Shown in pieces: positions 1 to 8,736 of a stretch of 64,000 nucleotides of DNA. Source of the DNA: Glandiceps talaboti. Its lineage: Eukaryota; Hemichordata; Enteropneusta; Spengelidae. Where the stretch lies: assembly GCF_964340395.1 (NCBI RefSeq), contig NC_135559.1, positions 15,653,563 to 15,717,562 on the forward strand. The letters run 5' to 3'. A model generated the notes under the pieces. That model did no database searches. It was not told the DNA's origin and saw nothing but the letters and a program-made list of their open reading frames with translations. Every line of letters begins with the position of its first letter. Position 1 is the first letter of the stretch. The position numbers and the translations under genes were made by a program.

Positions 1-185
1 CCCTTTGTCAGACGTGGTTGAGTGTCGCTCCTCAAAATATATCATTTGAGGAGATGTACGACTTGAAATAAACTAATATTGTAACGTGTTCGCGTTGTGA
101 CAGTATTCGAAATACAAATATTGGACCTTCTCAGAACCTAGCACTTCGGAACTCTCGTTAAACAGTGAAATATGTATATGGCACT
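1..185 (+). other. probable LINE 5' UTR
   Basis: No ORF or recognised motif is visible here. By position it is the leader upstream of ORF1. Whether the element begins at, inside or before position 1 cannot be told from the window. Confidence 0.4.
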
Positions 186-992
186 ATGAGTGATTCACAA
201 CAACTGCAGTCTTTGGACAAAACCACCATTGGGAAACGATTCAACAAGGCTCAACTAGCAAAGTATGTATATGAGCTTAGTCGACAACCTAAAACAGGAA
301 GCGACGATACAGGTGAGGAAGGCAGTGGAGCTGGAAGAATGGATGGTGATTTTCAGCGTCTTCTTATAGATAAACTTGATAAACTACAACAAACACAAGA
401 TGACACCCTACAGTCACTTACAAATGTGGAAATTAGGGTGAGTGTTCTAGAGAAGGAAAACACCTGTTTGCACACGGAGGTGAACAGTTTGTGGAATGTG
501 ATAGAAGGTCATCAGAAATTCTTGGAAAAGTTGGACAGTCGAGATCGTGCAAATAAATTGGTTGTTTTGGGTGCTCCGAATGGTGTATGGCAAAACTGTA
601 CGACAGATGAGGAGAAAGTGACAAAGATTATTGCTGAAGCCACTGGATCCCAGATTGACGATATAATATGCAAACGAGTAGGGAAAAAGTCCGATGACCC
701 AACACACGTCCAGCCAATTCTAGTAACTTTGACGAACCCTAGTATTCGAAATCGCATCGTGAAGGATAGTAAGAATATTAAAGATATTCAGGCATTTCAC
801 AATATCCGCATTCGTAAAGACATTCATCCAGCAGTCCGTCGGGAGTGGGGCAGACTTTATGCTGTTTTTGAGGATGAAAAAATAAACCCATCAAACCATG
901 GTCATGTAATTGAGTTTGATAAGCAGTCGCGGCGTATCATGCGTGATGGTGTAATTATCGATTCATGGAAACCTCGTTTTTCGGGTTTTTAA
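186..992 (+). CDS. LINE ORF1 protein (coiled-coil / RRM-like RNA-binding, L1 ORF1p-like)
   Basis: A 268-residue intact ORF. I chose the first ATG, at 186 (protein begins MSDSQQ); the open frame extends seven codons upstream to a GTG, which is an unlikely start in an animal. Visible layout: a basic, polar N-terminus; a heptad-rich coiled coil at about residues 56-118; an RRM-like fold beginning at NKLVVLGAP (about residue 123); and a C-terminal basic domain containing RKDIHPAVRREW (about 210-222). This is the order of the L1 ORF1p family, whose trimers bind LINE RNA and act as nucleic-acid chaperones in the ribonucleoprotein. The stop TAA (990-992) overlaps the ORF2 start ATG (992-994). Function is inferred from architecture and from the endonuclease/RT ORF next door. 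Confidence 0.8.
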   Translation: MSDSQQLQSLDKTTIGKRFNKAQLAKYVYELSRQPKTGSDDTGEEGSGAGRMDGDFQRLLIDKLDKLQQTQDDTLQSLTNVEIRVSVLEKENTCLHTEVNSLWNVIEGHQKFLEKLDSRDRANKLVVLGAPNGVWQNCTTDEEKVTKIIAEATGSQIDDIICKRVGKKSDDPTHVQPILVTLTNPSIRNRIVKDSKNIKDIQAFHNIRIRKDIHPAVRREWGRLYAVFEDEKINPSNHGHVIEFDKQSRRIMRDGVIIDSWKPRFSGF

Positions 993-3900
993 TGTCGGGC
1001 AATGGTATCAATTTATCAATACTTGCATGGAACATTAATGGTGTACGTAACAAACTGGACAACATTTTGGATACAAAACTTTCTCAACTCAACGGACATC
1101 ATTTGTTTAAGCGAGATAAAAACTCCAATCGCGTTCACTATACCCGGTTATGTATGTTATATGTCTGGTGGTGAAAATCGTCATCGGGGCGGGCGCCATG
1201 TTGATTAGGAACAGTTTAGCCCGTGATATCCAGAGTGTGGACCAGGCTGCTTCTGATCACATTGCACTTCGTTTGAAATCATTACCTAATTTATTGATAA
1301 TATGTTGTTACATCGCCCCCAGTGATTCACGGTATACGACAACGAACTGCTTGGCTCGAGTTAGTGGAGAGCTGGCAGGTAACCCTAACAGTGACGTCAT
1401 TGTCATCGGTGATCTCAACTGCCAGTTCGGTCATTCTCGAGATGAATTTCTGAAAACTAAACCCGAAGCAGAAAAGTGGAGTTATAAGAATGCTTTCGAC
1501 AGAGAGAAGACACCAAATCGGAATGCAAAAATCGTCTCTACTGCAATATCTGCGATGCTTCCACTCAATGGTCTTGTTACCGAGGTAACCAGCTTTCCCA
1601 GCCAGCCTACATTTCGTCAGACCACAAATTGGATTTCAGAACTAGATTACTGTTTTGTAACTCCTAGACTTGTGAAACGGGTTAGCAGGTTTGAAATAGA
1701 CAATGATCTACGGATGCCATCTAACCATGCACCTATTCGAATAAACTTTCACTTTGACCATTCCGATGTTGCTGTAAGGACTGTTAATGACATCTGCTAT
1801 CGATCGAAGGAACTAGGACAGATCGACGTGCCAGGTAAACCACAAACAAAGAAACAGTTGAAATGTGAGTCTATTAATTGCGACCAATTTTTGAGACAAT
1901 TGCCTGAAGCTCCTGATACTAGTAGCATCCTTGATTCAGATGTGAATGTGTTTGTGAATAAGGTGAACAAATCGTTATATCAGTGCGCCAACCAAGCAAG
2001 TACATTGGCATCGGCTCGGCCCCAAGATATAGTAAGTGCACAGTGGCAGTCACTCTCAAATGACAATGACACAAAACGTATTTGGAGAAAAATAAATTGG
2101 AAAGGCGCCATGGCTGAATCGTCCAACGATATGCGCCCAACTGACAATGACTTTAAACTACATTTTGAGCAGCTGTTAAATCCTCCTGATACGACTCCAG
2201 TGGACCCTTCGGTGGCGCAACAATACCCGTATGTACCCATACTGGACGATCCAATAACACCATCAGAAGTGGATGATGCGATACACTCACTAAAAACGGA
2301 CAAAAGTGGCGGCCCTTCTGGGATTCCACCTGGTATCCTGAAATGGTTGCCAATTAGTTGGGTTGTAATGCTAACAGTGCTCTTTAATGTTGTATTTAAT
2401 AAGGCGATCCTACCTGTTGAATGGACCATATCGAGACTCATTGTTTTGTTCAAAAAAGGTGAACGAATGCAATGTGGAAATTATCGTGGTATAAGTGTAA
2501 TGGATTCACTGGCTAAAGTTTATGATGTGATTTTATATCGACGATTAGAAAAGTGGTTTACACCGGATCGTGAACAAGCTGGGGCACAGAGTGGTCGCGG
2601 GTGTATGGAGCATATAATGACATTGAGACTGTTGATAGACTATGCAAAATCTAAACGGACTAAAATCTTTATCACATTCGTGGATTTTTCTAAGGCCTAT
2701 GATAAAGTCCCCCGGGCATCACTAATTCAACTTTTACGTGTCATGGGATGTGGCAGTCTTATGGTCACGGCTATTGCCACTCTGTATGCAGATACAAGAT
2801 TCATTTTAGGTCTAGCAACCATCGTTGCATGTATTGGGGTACGGCAAGGCTCGCCTACGAGTTGCTTTCTATTTACATTATATGTAAATGACATAATTCG
2901 TGATTTGAAGGCCAAGTGCGGAAATGATGGGTACCTACAATGGCTTCACTCTCTCCTCCTTATGGATGATACTATACTTCTTTCCACTACTAGAGAGATG
3001 TGCACCAGGAAGGCGACTATATTAGCTGAATTCTGTAATCGTTCAGGAATGGTTATAAATCAAGGAAAGACAATGTTTATGGTGATAAATGGATCGGATG
3101 CAGATAAGGTTGCCATGACAATCGGTGACCTGAAAATTCAAAATTGCGACTCGTATGTTTACTTGGGCGCCACTTTCACACAAGACGGAAAAGTTGCTAC
3201 TGCTGTTGATGAACAATGCAAATCTAAGCAATGTCACCTGTGGAAATACCTCGCCTTTGTGTTAAAGAACATTGATTTTCCATTGTGGATAAAGAAAAAG
3301 GTTATTGAGGCCGCGTTGTTGTCAGCGATATTATACAGCTGTGAGACGTGGCTTTATAATGGATACCTCCTGGCAGAAAATATGTACATTACCGCGATCA
3401 AAGCTATGCTAGGTGTGCGTAAATCATCACCGAATTATATATGCTTACTTGAGATAGGACTACCTACATTGAAACAGCGTATTCGGTCAACGCAGAAAAA
3501 AATCATCAGTAAACTTGTACAGGAGCGTGCAACCGTTCCCGATGATCCTTTTTATCACGTGTGGATGCTATGTAAATCAGCGAAAACTAAATCTTTCCTG
3601 TATCTAGATAGAGTCTGTAAAGAAAGTGATAGAGACCATATGATAGACATTAAATCGCGTGTACAGTTAGAAGCTGGCTCAAAGTTAGCATCATACAGAA
3701 CAGAGATTAATCCGGACTTGCTGATTCATAATGTATATACGGACCGTTTATGTACAGAACATCAACGAATTGACTTTACGCGACTTCGTACCTCTTCGCA
3801 TAATCTTGCTATTGAGACCGGCCGATGGACTCGACCAATTACACCACGAGAAGCACGTATTTGTAGTTGTGGCGAGGTACAAAGTGAGGCTCATGTAATA

Positions 3901-4044
3901 CTAAATTGTCCACAATCAGATCATATAAGACAAGCCAACCCAGGTGTCAGCTTTGTTTCATTAAAAGACTTTTTCTGTAAAACGGATATTGTTACCATGG
4001 TCAAAATCTCATCAGACAGTCTTAAAATCTACGACCATAGATAA
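992..4044 (+). pseudogene. LINE ORF2: APE endonuclease + reverse transcriptase + zinc knuckle, frameshifted
   Basis: ORF2 starts at ATG 992 in frame 2 with the endonuclease opening (LAWNINGVRNK). It passes to frame 3 near 1085-1100 (the catalytic-Glu box reads CLSEIKT) and to frame 1 near 1187-1197 (GAMLIRN). From there one frame is open to TAA 4042-4044. In the long frame, numbered from the ATG at 1150, I see the endonuclease GDLNCQF box and a terminal SNH box at residues 191-193. RT motif A is VDFSKAYD (Asp512), motif B is GVRQGSPTS and the catalytic box is MDDT (Asp606/607) rather than the usual YADD. A CCHC knuckle lies at C905, C907, H915 and C920. The enzyme class nicks the target and primes cDNA on it. 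The two frameshifts, and SNH where SDH is expected, make this copy probably inactive. Confidence 0.9.
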
Positions 4045-4312
4045 TCTCAAACTGCTTATTATAGCTTGTCCCCCATCCATATATGAAAATGTCCATATAC
4101 ACTGTCGTAAATCCGAAGTGTTTAAATTTTCAGCGTTTTTTGACTCCAGGTCTGAACTGTTAATGTAATATGTGCCTTCTGCCTTTGGTTGACCCTCTGT
4201 ACTTATCGACTTTTACTTTAGTGTGTTAAACTTATGTTATCGGTACCATTGCCTTGAGTTTTGTGTATCTACTTCTAAAAAGTACAGTGAATAAAATAAC
4301 TAACTAACTAAC
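4045..4312 (+). other. LINE 3' UTR and short tandem tail
   Basis: Non-coding stretch after the ORF2 stop. It ends with an AATAAAA-like stretch and about four CTAA/TAAC repeats at 4296-4312, a 3' tail as used by many LINE RTs to start target-primed reverse transcription. There is no poly(A). Confidence 0.7.
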
Positions 4313-4502
4313 TATGTATGTATGTATGTATGTATGTATGTATGTATGTATGTATGTATGTATGTATGTATGTATGTATGTATGTGTGTATGTATGTGTG
4401 TATGTATGTGTTTGTATGTATGTATGTATGTATGTATGTATGTATGTATGTATGTATGTATGTATGTATGTATGTATGTGTGTGTGTGTGTGTGTGTGTG
4501 TA
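4313..4502. repeat. (TATG)n microsatellite ending in (TG)n
   Basis: Tetranucleotide TATG repeat with a few TGTG and TTTG variants, becoming pure TG from about 4478. It abuts the LINE tail exactly. It creates long false ORFs (MYVC and HTYI repeats) on both strands. Confidence 0.97.
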
Positions 4503-4584
4503 AAAAGAAATGCATATGGAACTTGGGAGTCAGTCCGAATAAATAGATGTAATCCGACGTTTTGAATAAAAATTAAAATAATAC

Positions 4585-4882
4585 TTAATGCCAATAAATG
4601 ATGACTCAGAGACAAGATGTGCCATTAAAGAAGGGGGGACGAGCTCCACGTGCAGGTGTCGTAGCAAACAGCCATGTCGTGAAGCCACTCGCCTGTTTGA
4701 GTGACAGCACGTCATGGAAGGCGTGGTATCCGAGTGTTGCCAGCCACCAGCGGGGGCGTGTACTGCGAACAGGGTGGAACATTGGGCGGTGCGGGGTCTG
4801 CGTGTGAGTCTCGCACCGCCATGGTCTGTGCCCCACATGCTTGGTTACAGCCAGCGAGCCCCGTGGCGGCAGCCCCCCTTAC
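4585..4882 (-). repeat. split direct repeat B2 (outer copy)
   Basis: About 298 bp, nearly identical to 5351-5648. Both start TTAATGCCAATAAATGATG on the plus strand and end at GTGGCGGCA followed by a C run. A handful of substitutions and a one-base indel separate the copies. It forms the minus-strand 3' end of the element. Confidence 0.85.
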
Positions 4883-5153
4883 TGTGTTTATTGATAACAT
4901 TTGCTCATTCTTACGCTTTTATTTGATTCCGTTTTGTTTCTGTTTTTTTTTCTGATGATTGGTAGGCGTCATAGCAGACAACCATGTCATGGAGCACGCC
5001 CTAGGCGGTTGTCCTGACGATGGAGTGTGTGGTGCCCATTGGAGTTAGCCTGTGGTGCATGTGTGATAGCAGAGCATTGTGTATGAGTAGAGTATTACAT
5101 GTAGATATGGGTATGGTACATGTAAGGTGTGCATTTAGGAGTGGGTGGGTGGG
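4883..5153. other. spacer between A2 and B2, with a diverged piece of B
   Basis: Non-coding. Positions 4964-5000 resemble part of repeat B (the segment around 4652-4691), sharing the GTC-TAGCA-ACA-CCATGTC-TGGAG/TGAAG pattern with many substitutions. The rest is T-rich and then GT-rich, with nothing recognised. Confidence 0.5.
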
Positions 5154-5350
5154 AAATTTTTTGCTAGAGTGATGGTGGTTGTGTTCACTGTGTGAACGTT
5201 GGCAGTGAGAGGCTGAGTGAGGATGTGAATTGGTATATATATTAATGTAATGGGAGAATAGTGTTTGGTTTCAGATTTCAGCCCGTGCAGTTGGTTGGAG
5301 TCATCCCCTGGCATTAACCGCGATTATATGACTATGCTATAATCCCAACA
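5154..5350 (-). repeat. split direct repeat A2 (inner copy)
   Basis: About 197 bp, nearly identical to 7483-7679. It contains a perfect 6-bp hairpin, GTTCAC-TGT-GTGAAC, and a TATATATATTAATG stretch. It abuts B1 with no spacer at 5350/5351. Confidence 0.85.
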
Positions 5351-5648
5351 TTAATGCCAATAAATGATGACTCAGAGACAAGCTGTGCCGTTAAAGAAGG
5401 GGGGACGAGCTCCACATGCAGGTGTCGTAGCGAACAGCCATGTCGTGAAGCCACTCGCCTGTTTAGTGACAGCACGTCATGGAAGGCGTGGTACCCGAGT
5501 GTTGCCAGCCACCAGCGGGGGCGTGTACTGCGAACAGGGTGGAGCATTGGGCGGTGAGGGGTCTGCGTGTGAGTCTCGCTCCACCATGGTCTGTGTCCCA
5601 CATGCCTGGTTACAGCCAGCGAGCCCCGTGGCGGCATCCCCCCAAATT
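5351..5648 (-). repeat. split direct repeat B1 (inner copy)
   Basis: Second copy of the 298-bp B repeat. It lies downstream of gag on the minus strand and is fused to A2. Open frames across it in several phases are artefacts of GC-rich repeat sequence. Confidence 0.85.
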
Positions 5649-6038
5649 ACTTTGTTATGGTTGGCGTGGTGTTGGCTGGCATGCTCTTTGGTTTGGTGAA
5701 TGTGGTATGGCAGTTGGGGCATGCATAGATCTTCTATAGTTGCACACCTGAAAGAGACTTTATGCAATGTAGTTAATTATAGTAATCAGGTTGTCAATCA
5801 TGCAACATTAGATAATGGTCTACTCGTTAACTTGGTGTCCTTAGGAGTGATTGTCTAAGTCACATTGCTCAGCGAAGTCCCATGTGTCACGGACGGATGG
5901 ACGGTCCCGTGGTGGCGGACCCGTCCAAGTTGGGAAGGAATCACCCCGCCACTGAACATCGCTGCGGAGTCAGCGTTGAGTACAATGTTGGTTGTGAGTA
6001 TTTTGTAGTCATGCTGAGGTCGATCATGTGGTATGCAT
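5649..6038. other. non-coding remnant between gag and repeat B1
   Basis: About 390 bp where the RT, RNase H and recombinase genes of a full-length element would lie. No RT or recombinase motif was seen on either strand. A 131-codon minus-strand open frame (5855-6250) overlaps the end of gag in another frame and resembles nothing known to me. Confidence 0.5.
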
Positions 6039-7393
6039 TTACAGGCGATGTTGAGGGTACCGCTCGGGGAGAGAAGTTCGTGTTTCGATGGACCTGGTGA
6101 CTGACGAGAGGTGGGTGTGTCCTGGGTGGTCAGGAGATCCACATGTCGAGCAATTGTGTGTTCTGTTGTACTTGCATGGTGTTTGGCACTTTCCTCGATT
6201 GAAGTCCCGGCAAATGGGAGGCATGGACGAATGGCTAGGGTGAGGATCATGGTTTACCCAAGTATATGGATTGGCGGCACGGCTCTCGCATTGATGTGCG
6301 AGGTGGCCCCCTTCACCACACGTGTAGCACGAAGGCAGTAGCAGGTGGGTTGAGAGTGTGAAGTGGTGCATGTTAAGGTTGACGTTTGGTAAGGACCATT
6401 TGCGAAGACCAATGTAGCGGGCGGCCTCTTGACGAAATGCGCGGTCGTAACCGAGCCAAGCCTCCGGCTTGTAGGTACGTGCTTTGGAGACCATGTACCG
6501 TAGATAATTGAAGAGGGGTATTGCCTCGCATGGGAAGTAAAACGATACGCAGCAAAGATGGTGAAGCATTCCAGCCACGTGTAGAAGTCTGTGACAGCCT
6601 TTTTCTTTGACTGGGACGTGTATGTTACAATACCCTGTGATTCTGGATCAAAAGTGATGTGAGTTCTTTCCATAGTGTTATTATCAGTGGGCTTCATTGA
6701 GTCCGGGTGGAGGTCAGAGAATTCGATAAACTTACCCGGATTCACGAGAGAATTGAGCATGGACTTGTCCAGGAACGACAGGTGGAGGTGAGCTGGTGGG
6801 ACAGTGGTCGGGAGCGGTGTTGTCGCGGCAAGTATGGTATCAGTGGATGGTTGAGTTGGAGGCTGTCCAGCGATATGTATGTTTGGTATGGGCGCCGCCA
6901 TGTTGCACCGGATGTTGACATCGAAAGTGGAATGAGCGCCCCCATCAGGTTGATGTCCTCGTGAGGTCAGCGACGAACTTCCGGGATTAGCTTTGTTGTT
7001 GTTGTTCAGATACGGTCCGCTTGGTAGCGAGTTCTGGAATGTTTGTGGTAGCGCGACGGAATTTTGCCGGGTGCGGTCCAGACCAGCCTCCGAGGCGGGA
7101 GACAATGAGAGCGGGTACGGGTCCTGTGGACGGACGGATTGGCTATGATGAGTAGTGGACGATGGTGTCATGCCACGGATGGTACATAAGGCTGTGTGGA
7201 CCCTCAATTGTATAAAGGCGCCCAGTCGGTCCTGGCTGCTGAAGGTGATGTTGTCGCTCATGACATTACTCGTTGCCATGGATGGATCATCGGCCGATGT
7301 CTGACGGTCGGTGGAAGTAATAGTTGAGCCAGAATTGTAGCGTGCGAGAGTCTTACGAGCTCTCTTTGGTCGGCTGCTAGCGTTGTGAGGCAT
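6039..7393 (-). pseudogene. gag-like protein of the split-repeat element, one frameshift
   Basis: Starts at ATG 7393 (protein begins MPHNASSRPKRARK), 90 bp inside repeat A1. The first frame is a Ser/Thr/Pro-rich region of about 280 residues, ending in the conserved-looking VTDFYTWLECFTIFAAYRF segment. Near 6540 the reading shifts by one base (within or next to a T run) to a second frame. That frame carries NYLRYMV, YDRAFRQEAAR, a CCHC knuckle CYTCGEGGHLAHQC, and a second finger with CRDFNRGKC and CSTCGSPDHPGHTH. It stops at 6039. W/YD..FR blocks plus knuckle plus a C-x2-C..HP finger are typical of DIRS/Ngaro-group gags, which package element RNA. The frameshift could be a mutation or, less likely, programmed. 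No recoding signal is evident beyond the T run. Confidence 0.7.
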
Positions 7394-7482
7394 CGCGTGT
7401 TGTAGTATTTATAGAACCAGTACAGTATACAATAGGATAGCCGGGATGAGCTGAGTGGTAGGCCGAGTTCTCTGGCAAATAC

Positions 7483-7679
7483 AATTTTTTGCTAGAGTGA
7501 TGGTGGTTGTGTTCACTGTGTGAACGTTGGCAGTGAAAGGCTGAGTGAGGATGTGAATTGGTATATATATTAATGTAATGGGAGAATAGTGTTTGGTTTC
7601 AGATTGCAGCCCGTGCAGTTGGTTGGAGTCATCCCCTGGCATTAACCGCGATTATATGACTATGCTATAATCCCAACAT
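7483..7679 (-). repeat. split direct repeat A1 (outer copy)
   Basis: About 197 bp matching 5154-5350 with only a few substitutions. It forms the minus-strand 5' end of the element. The shared end on the plus strand is GCTATAATCCCAACAT, after which the flank (ATACATGGCG) differs from the B1 start. Confidence 0.85.
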
Positions 7680-7683
7680 ATAC

Positions 7684-8139
7684 ATGGCGTATCTTAACCC
7701 TCGACAACTTACGAATTGGGTACACGGTATTACTTCATCACATCCATTGGTAAAAAGATCAAGTTCACTTCAATTCCCTAATCACAAGTTAGAAGATCCG
7801 AAAGTCGTTCATGGTCACACAACACGTATGCGTACAATCTCAAATTGGACGAATGCTAGACGCCATACGGAACTATCCAATTCGCACGTGACATACCCTA
7901 GCAATGCTAAGAAGAGCCTTATCGCCTTGTATAACCAAAAGGTCGATGACCGATCTCAGCATGGCAGGACCGACTTCAGGGGCGCGTTCGGTAGTCAAAA
8001 TGTTTTGTCATTGTTTGGCCAGGGTGCCCTGGCCCTGCACCGAACTGTATTTTGCATGTTGCGCTTGAAAAACAAAAGATGGCGGCACATTCAAACAGAA
8101 GATTGTCGCATTTTGTGTACATTCAGCACTCATCACTGA
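7684..8139 (+). pseudogene. open frame of unknown origin, possibly a gag fragment
   Basis: A 151-codon open frame starting MAYLNPRQLTNWV. I do not recognise it firmly. The middle (MRTISNWTNA, then YPSNAKKSLIALYNQK and DFRGAF) loosely resembles the W..A...YP...L..Y...YD..FR pattern of DIRS-group gags, and the RT relic downstream is on the same strand, so it may be the start of the same dead element. From about 7980 on it reads like non-coding DNA. It could equally be chance. Confidence 0.3.
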
Positions 8140-8441
8140 AAAGACGATGCGCATAGTTAAATCACACCTTTGCAGTACTGTCAGGATGCTAGAATGCCTA
8201 AAAAAAGGCCTGTTATTTATGCATACACTATTTTTACACTAACCTGTGCCCTGACCCCCAAGTTTATCTTGCATCACTCAATGTATGTCAAATCGACCGT
8301 ACCATTATCCCGGCGGGTATTCGTATTTCTAAATACCGTTGCTAATTGTAAATGACCAATTCCATGATTTTTTTGGCAGTGCTGAATCAAAACTAATGTG
8401 CACTAAGTAATCCTACACAAAAACTCAAGTTCGCCGATGAA
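8140..8441. other. non-coding stretch, nothing recognised
   Basis: No coding signal. An 11-bp perfect inverted repeat brackets it: AAGATGGCGGC at 8076-8086 and its complement at 8455-8465. That may mark a small inserted DNA element, but no target-site duplication was found. Confidence 0.3.
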
Positions 8442-8690
8442 GTGAGAATTCGTGGCCGCCATCTTGGCTTTTGGCAAGTCACCTCCATCAGGAGTAATAC
8501 CTTATTCTGTAATATTTTCGCCAACTACAAGCCATTAAGTTGCAACTTGTGTCAAGCAGTGGGTCATACAGCTAATTTCTGCAACCATCCAAGATGCCCT
8601 AACCTCCACGTTTGTTTGATCTGCTAAAAAGACACCCTAAATCAGCATGTGATGATGCAAAAAACTGGGGAATGGCCAGGGGATAAACAT
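8442..8690 (+). pseudogene. gag zinc-knuckle remnant of a DIRS/Ngaro-type element
   Basis: The open frame includes ANYKPLSCNLCQAVGHTANFC, a C-x2-C-x4-H-x4-C knuckle. It continues to CPNLHVCLIC and, after a one-base shift, to KRHPKSAC. A knuckle followed by a C-x2-C..HP..C finger parallels the gag of the minus-strand element at 6039-7393, so this is likely the gag C-terminus of a related but separate and older copy. It lies just upstream of the RT relic on the same strand. No start or complete frame survives. Confidence 0.5.
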
Positions 8691-8736
8691 TACAATGAAC
8701 ACTGTCTCTAACCCCCTGGCAGTAGCTAAACCCCCA

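Larger units (their letters stand above)
1..4312 (+). mobile_element. LINE (non-LTR retrotransposon) with ORF1 and ORF2, 3' end present
   Basis: A two-ORF non-LTR retrotransposon on the plus strand. ORF1 encodes a coiled-coil RNA-binding protein like L1 ORF1p. ORF2 encodes an APE-type endonuclease, a reverse transcriptase and a C-terminal zinc knuckle. A 3' UTR of about 270 bp ends in AATAAAATAAC and then four-base CTAA/TAAC repeats, a tail type seen in several LINE clades, which passes directly into a (TATG)n array. The left end is not defined: positions 1-185 look like a 5' UTR but the element may start outside the window. I could not assign the clade. ORF1 is intact but ORF2 has two frameshifts, so this copy cannot move by itself. 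Confidence 0.85.
4585..7679 (-). mobile_element. gag-only retroelement with split direct repeats (PAT/Ngaro-like layout)
   Basis: Read on the minus strand: repeat A1 (7679-7483), a gag-like gene (7393-6039), about 390 bp of non-coding DNA, repeat B1 (5648-5351), repeat A2 (5350-5154) directly abutting B1, a 271-bp spacer, then repeat B2 (4882-4585). The A copies match over about 197 bp with only a few differences, and the B copies over about 298 bp. The order A1-ORF-B1-A2-B2 is the split-direct-repeat arrangement known from PAT and Ngaro tyrosine-recombinase retrotransposons. The gag carries a CCHC knuckle followed by a second Cys/His-rich finger, as in DIRS-group gags. Reverse transcriptase, RNase H and recombinase are absent and would not fit, so I infer a non-autonomous internally deleted copy that depended on a full-length relative. 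Confidence 0.7.

Noticed and set aside
165-185. GTG start at 165 for LINE ORF1
   Set aside because: An animal mRNA would be expected to start at the ATG at 186, which opens the same frame.
1919-3237. Minus-strand ORFs opposite LINE ORF2
   Set aside because: Shadows of the reverse transcriptase coding strand.
4304-4615. Long ORFs on both strands of the TATG microsatellite (MYVC and HTYI repeats)
   Set aside because: Translation of a tetranucleotide repeat; open in all frames by composition only.
4598-5767. Multiple 60-110 codon ORFs across the A and B repeats
   Set aside because: Occur in several overlapping frames of GC-rich repeats, on both strands, with no family motif.
5855-6250. 131-codon minus-strand ORF
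   Set aside because: Overlaps the gag zinc fingers in another frame and shows no recognisable domain.
5154-7679. A repeats as ordinary LTRs of an LTR retrotransposon
   Set aside because: A second repeat pair (B) is interleaved and B1 abuts A2, and there is no pol, which fits split direct repeats better than LTRs.
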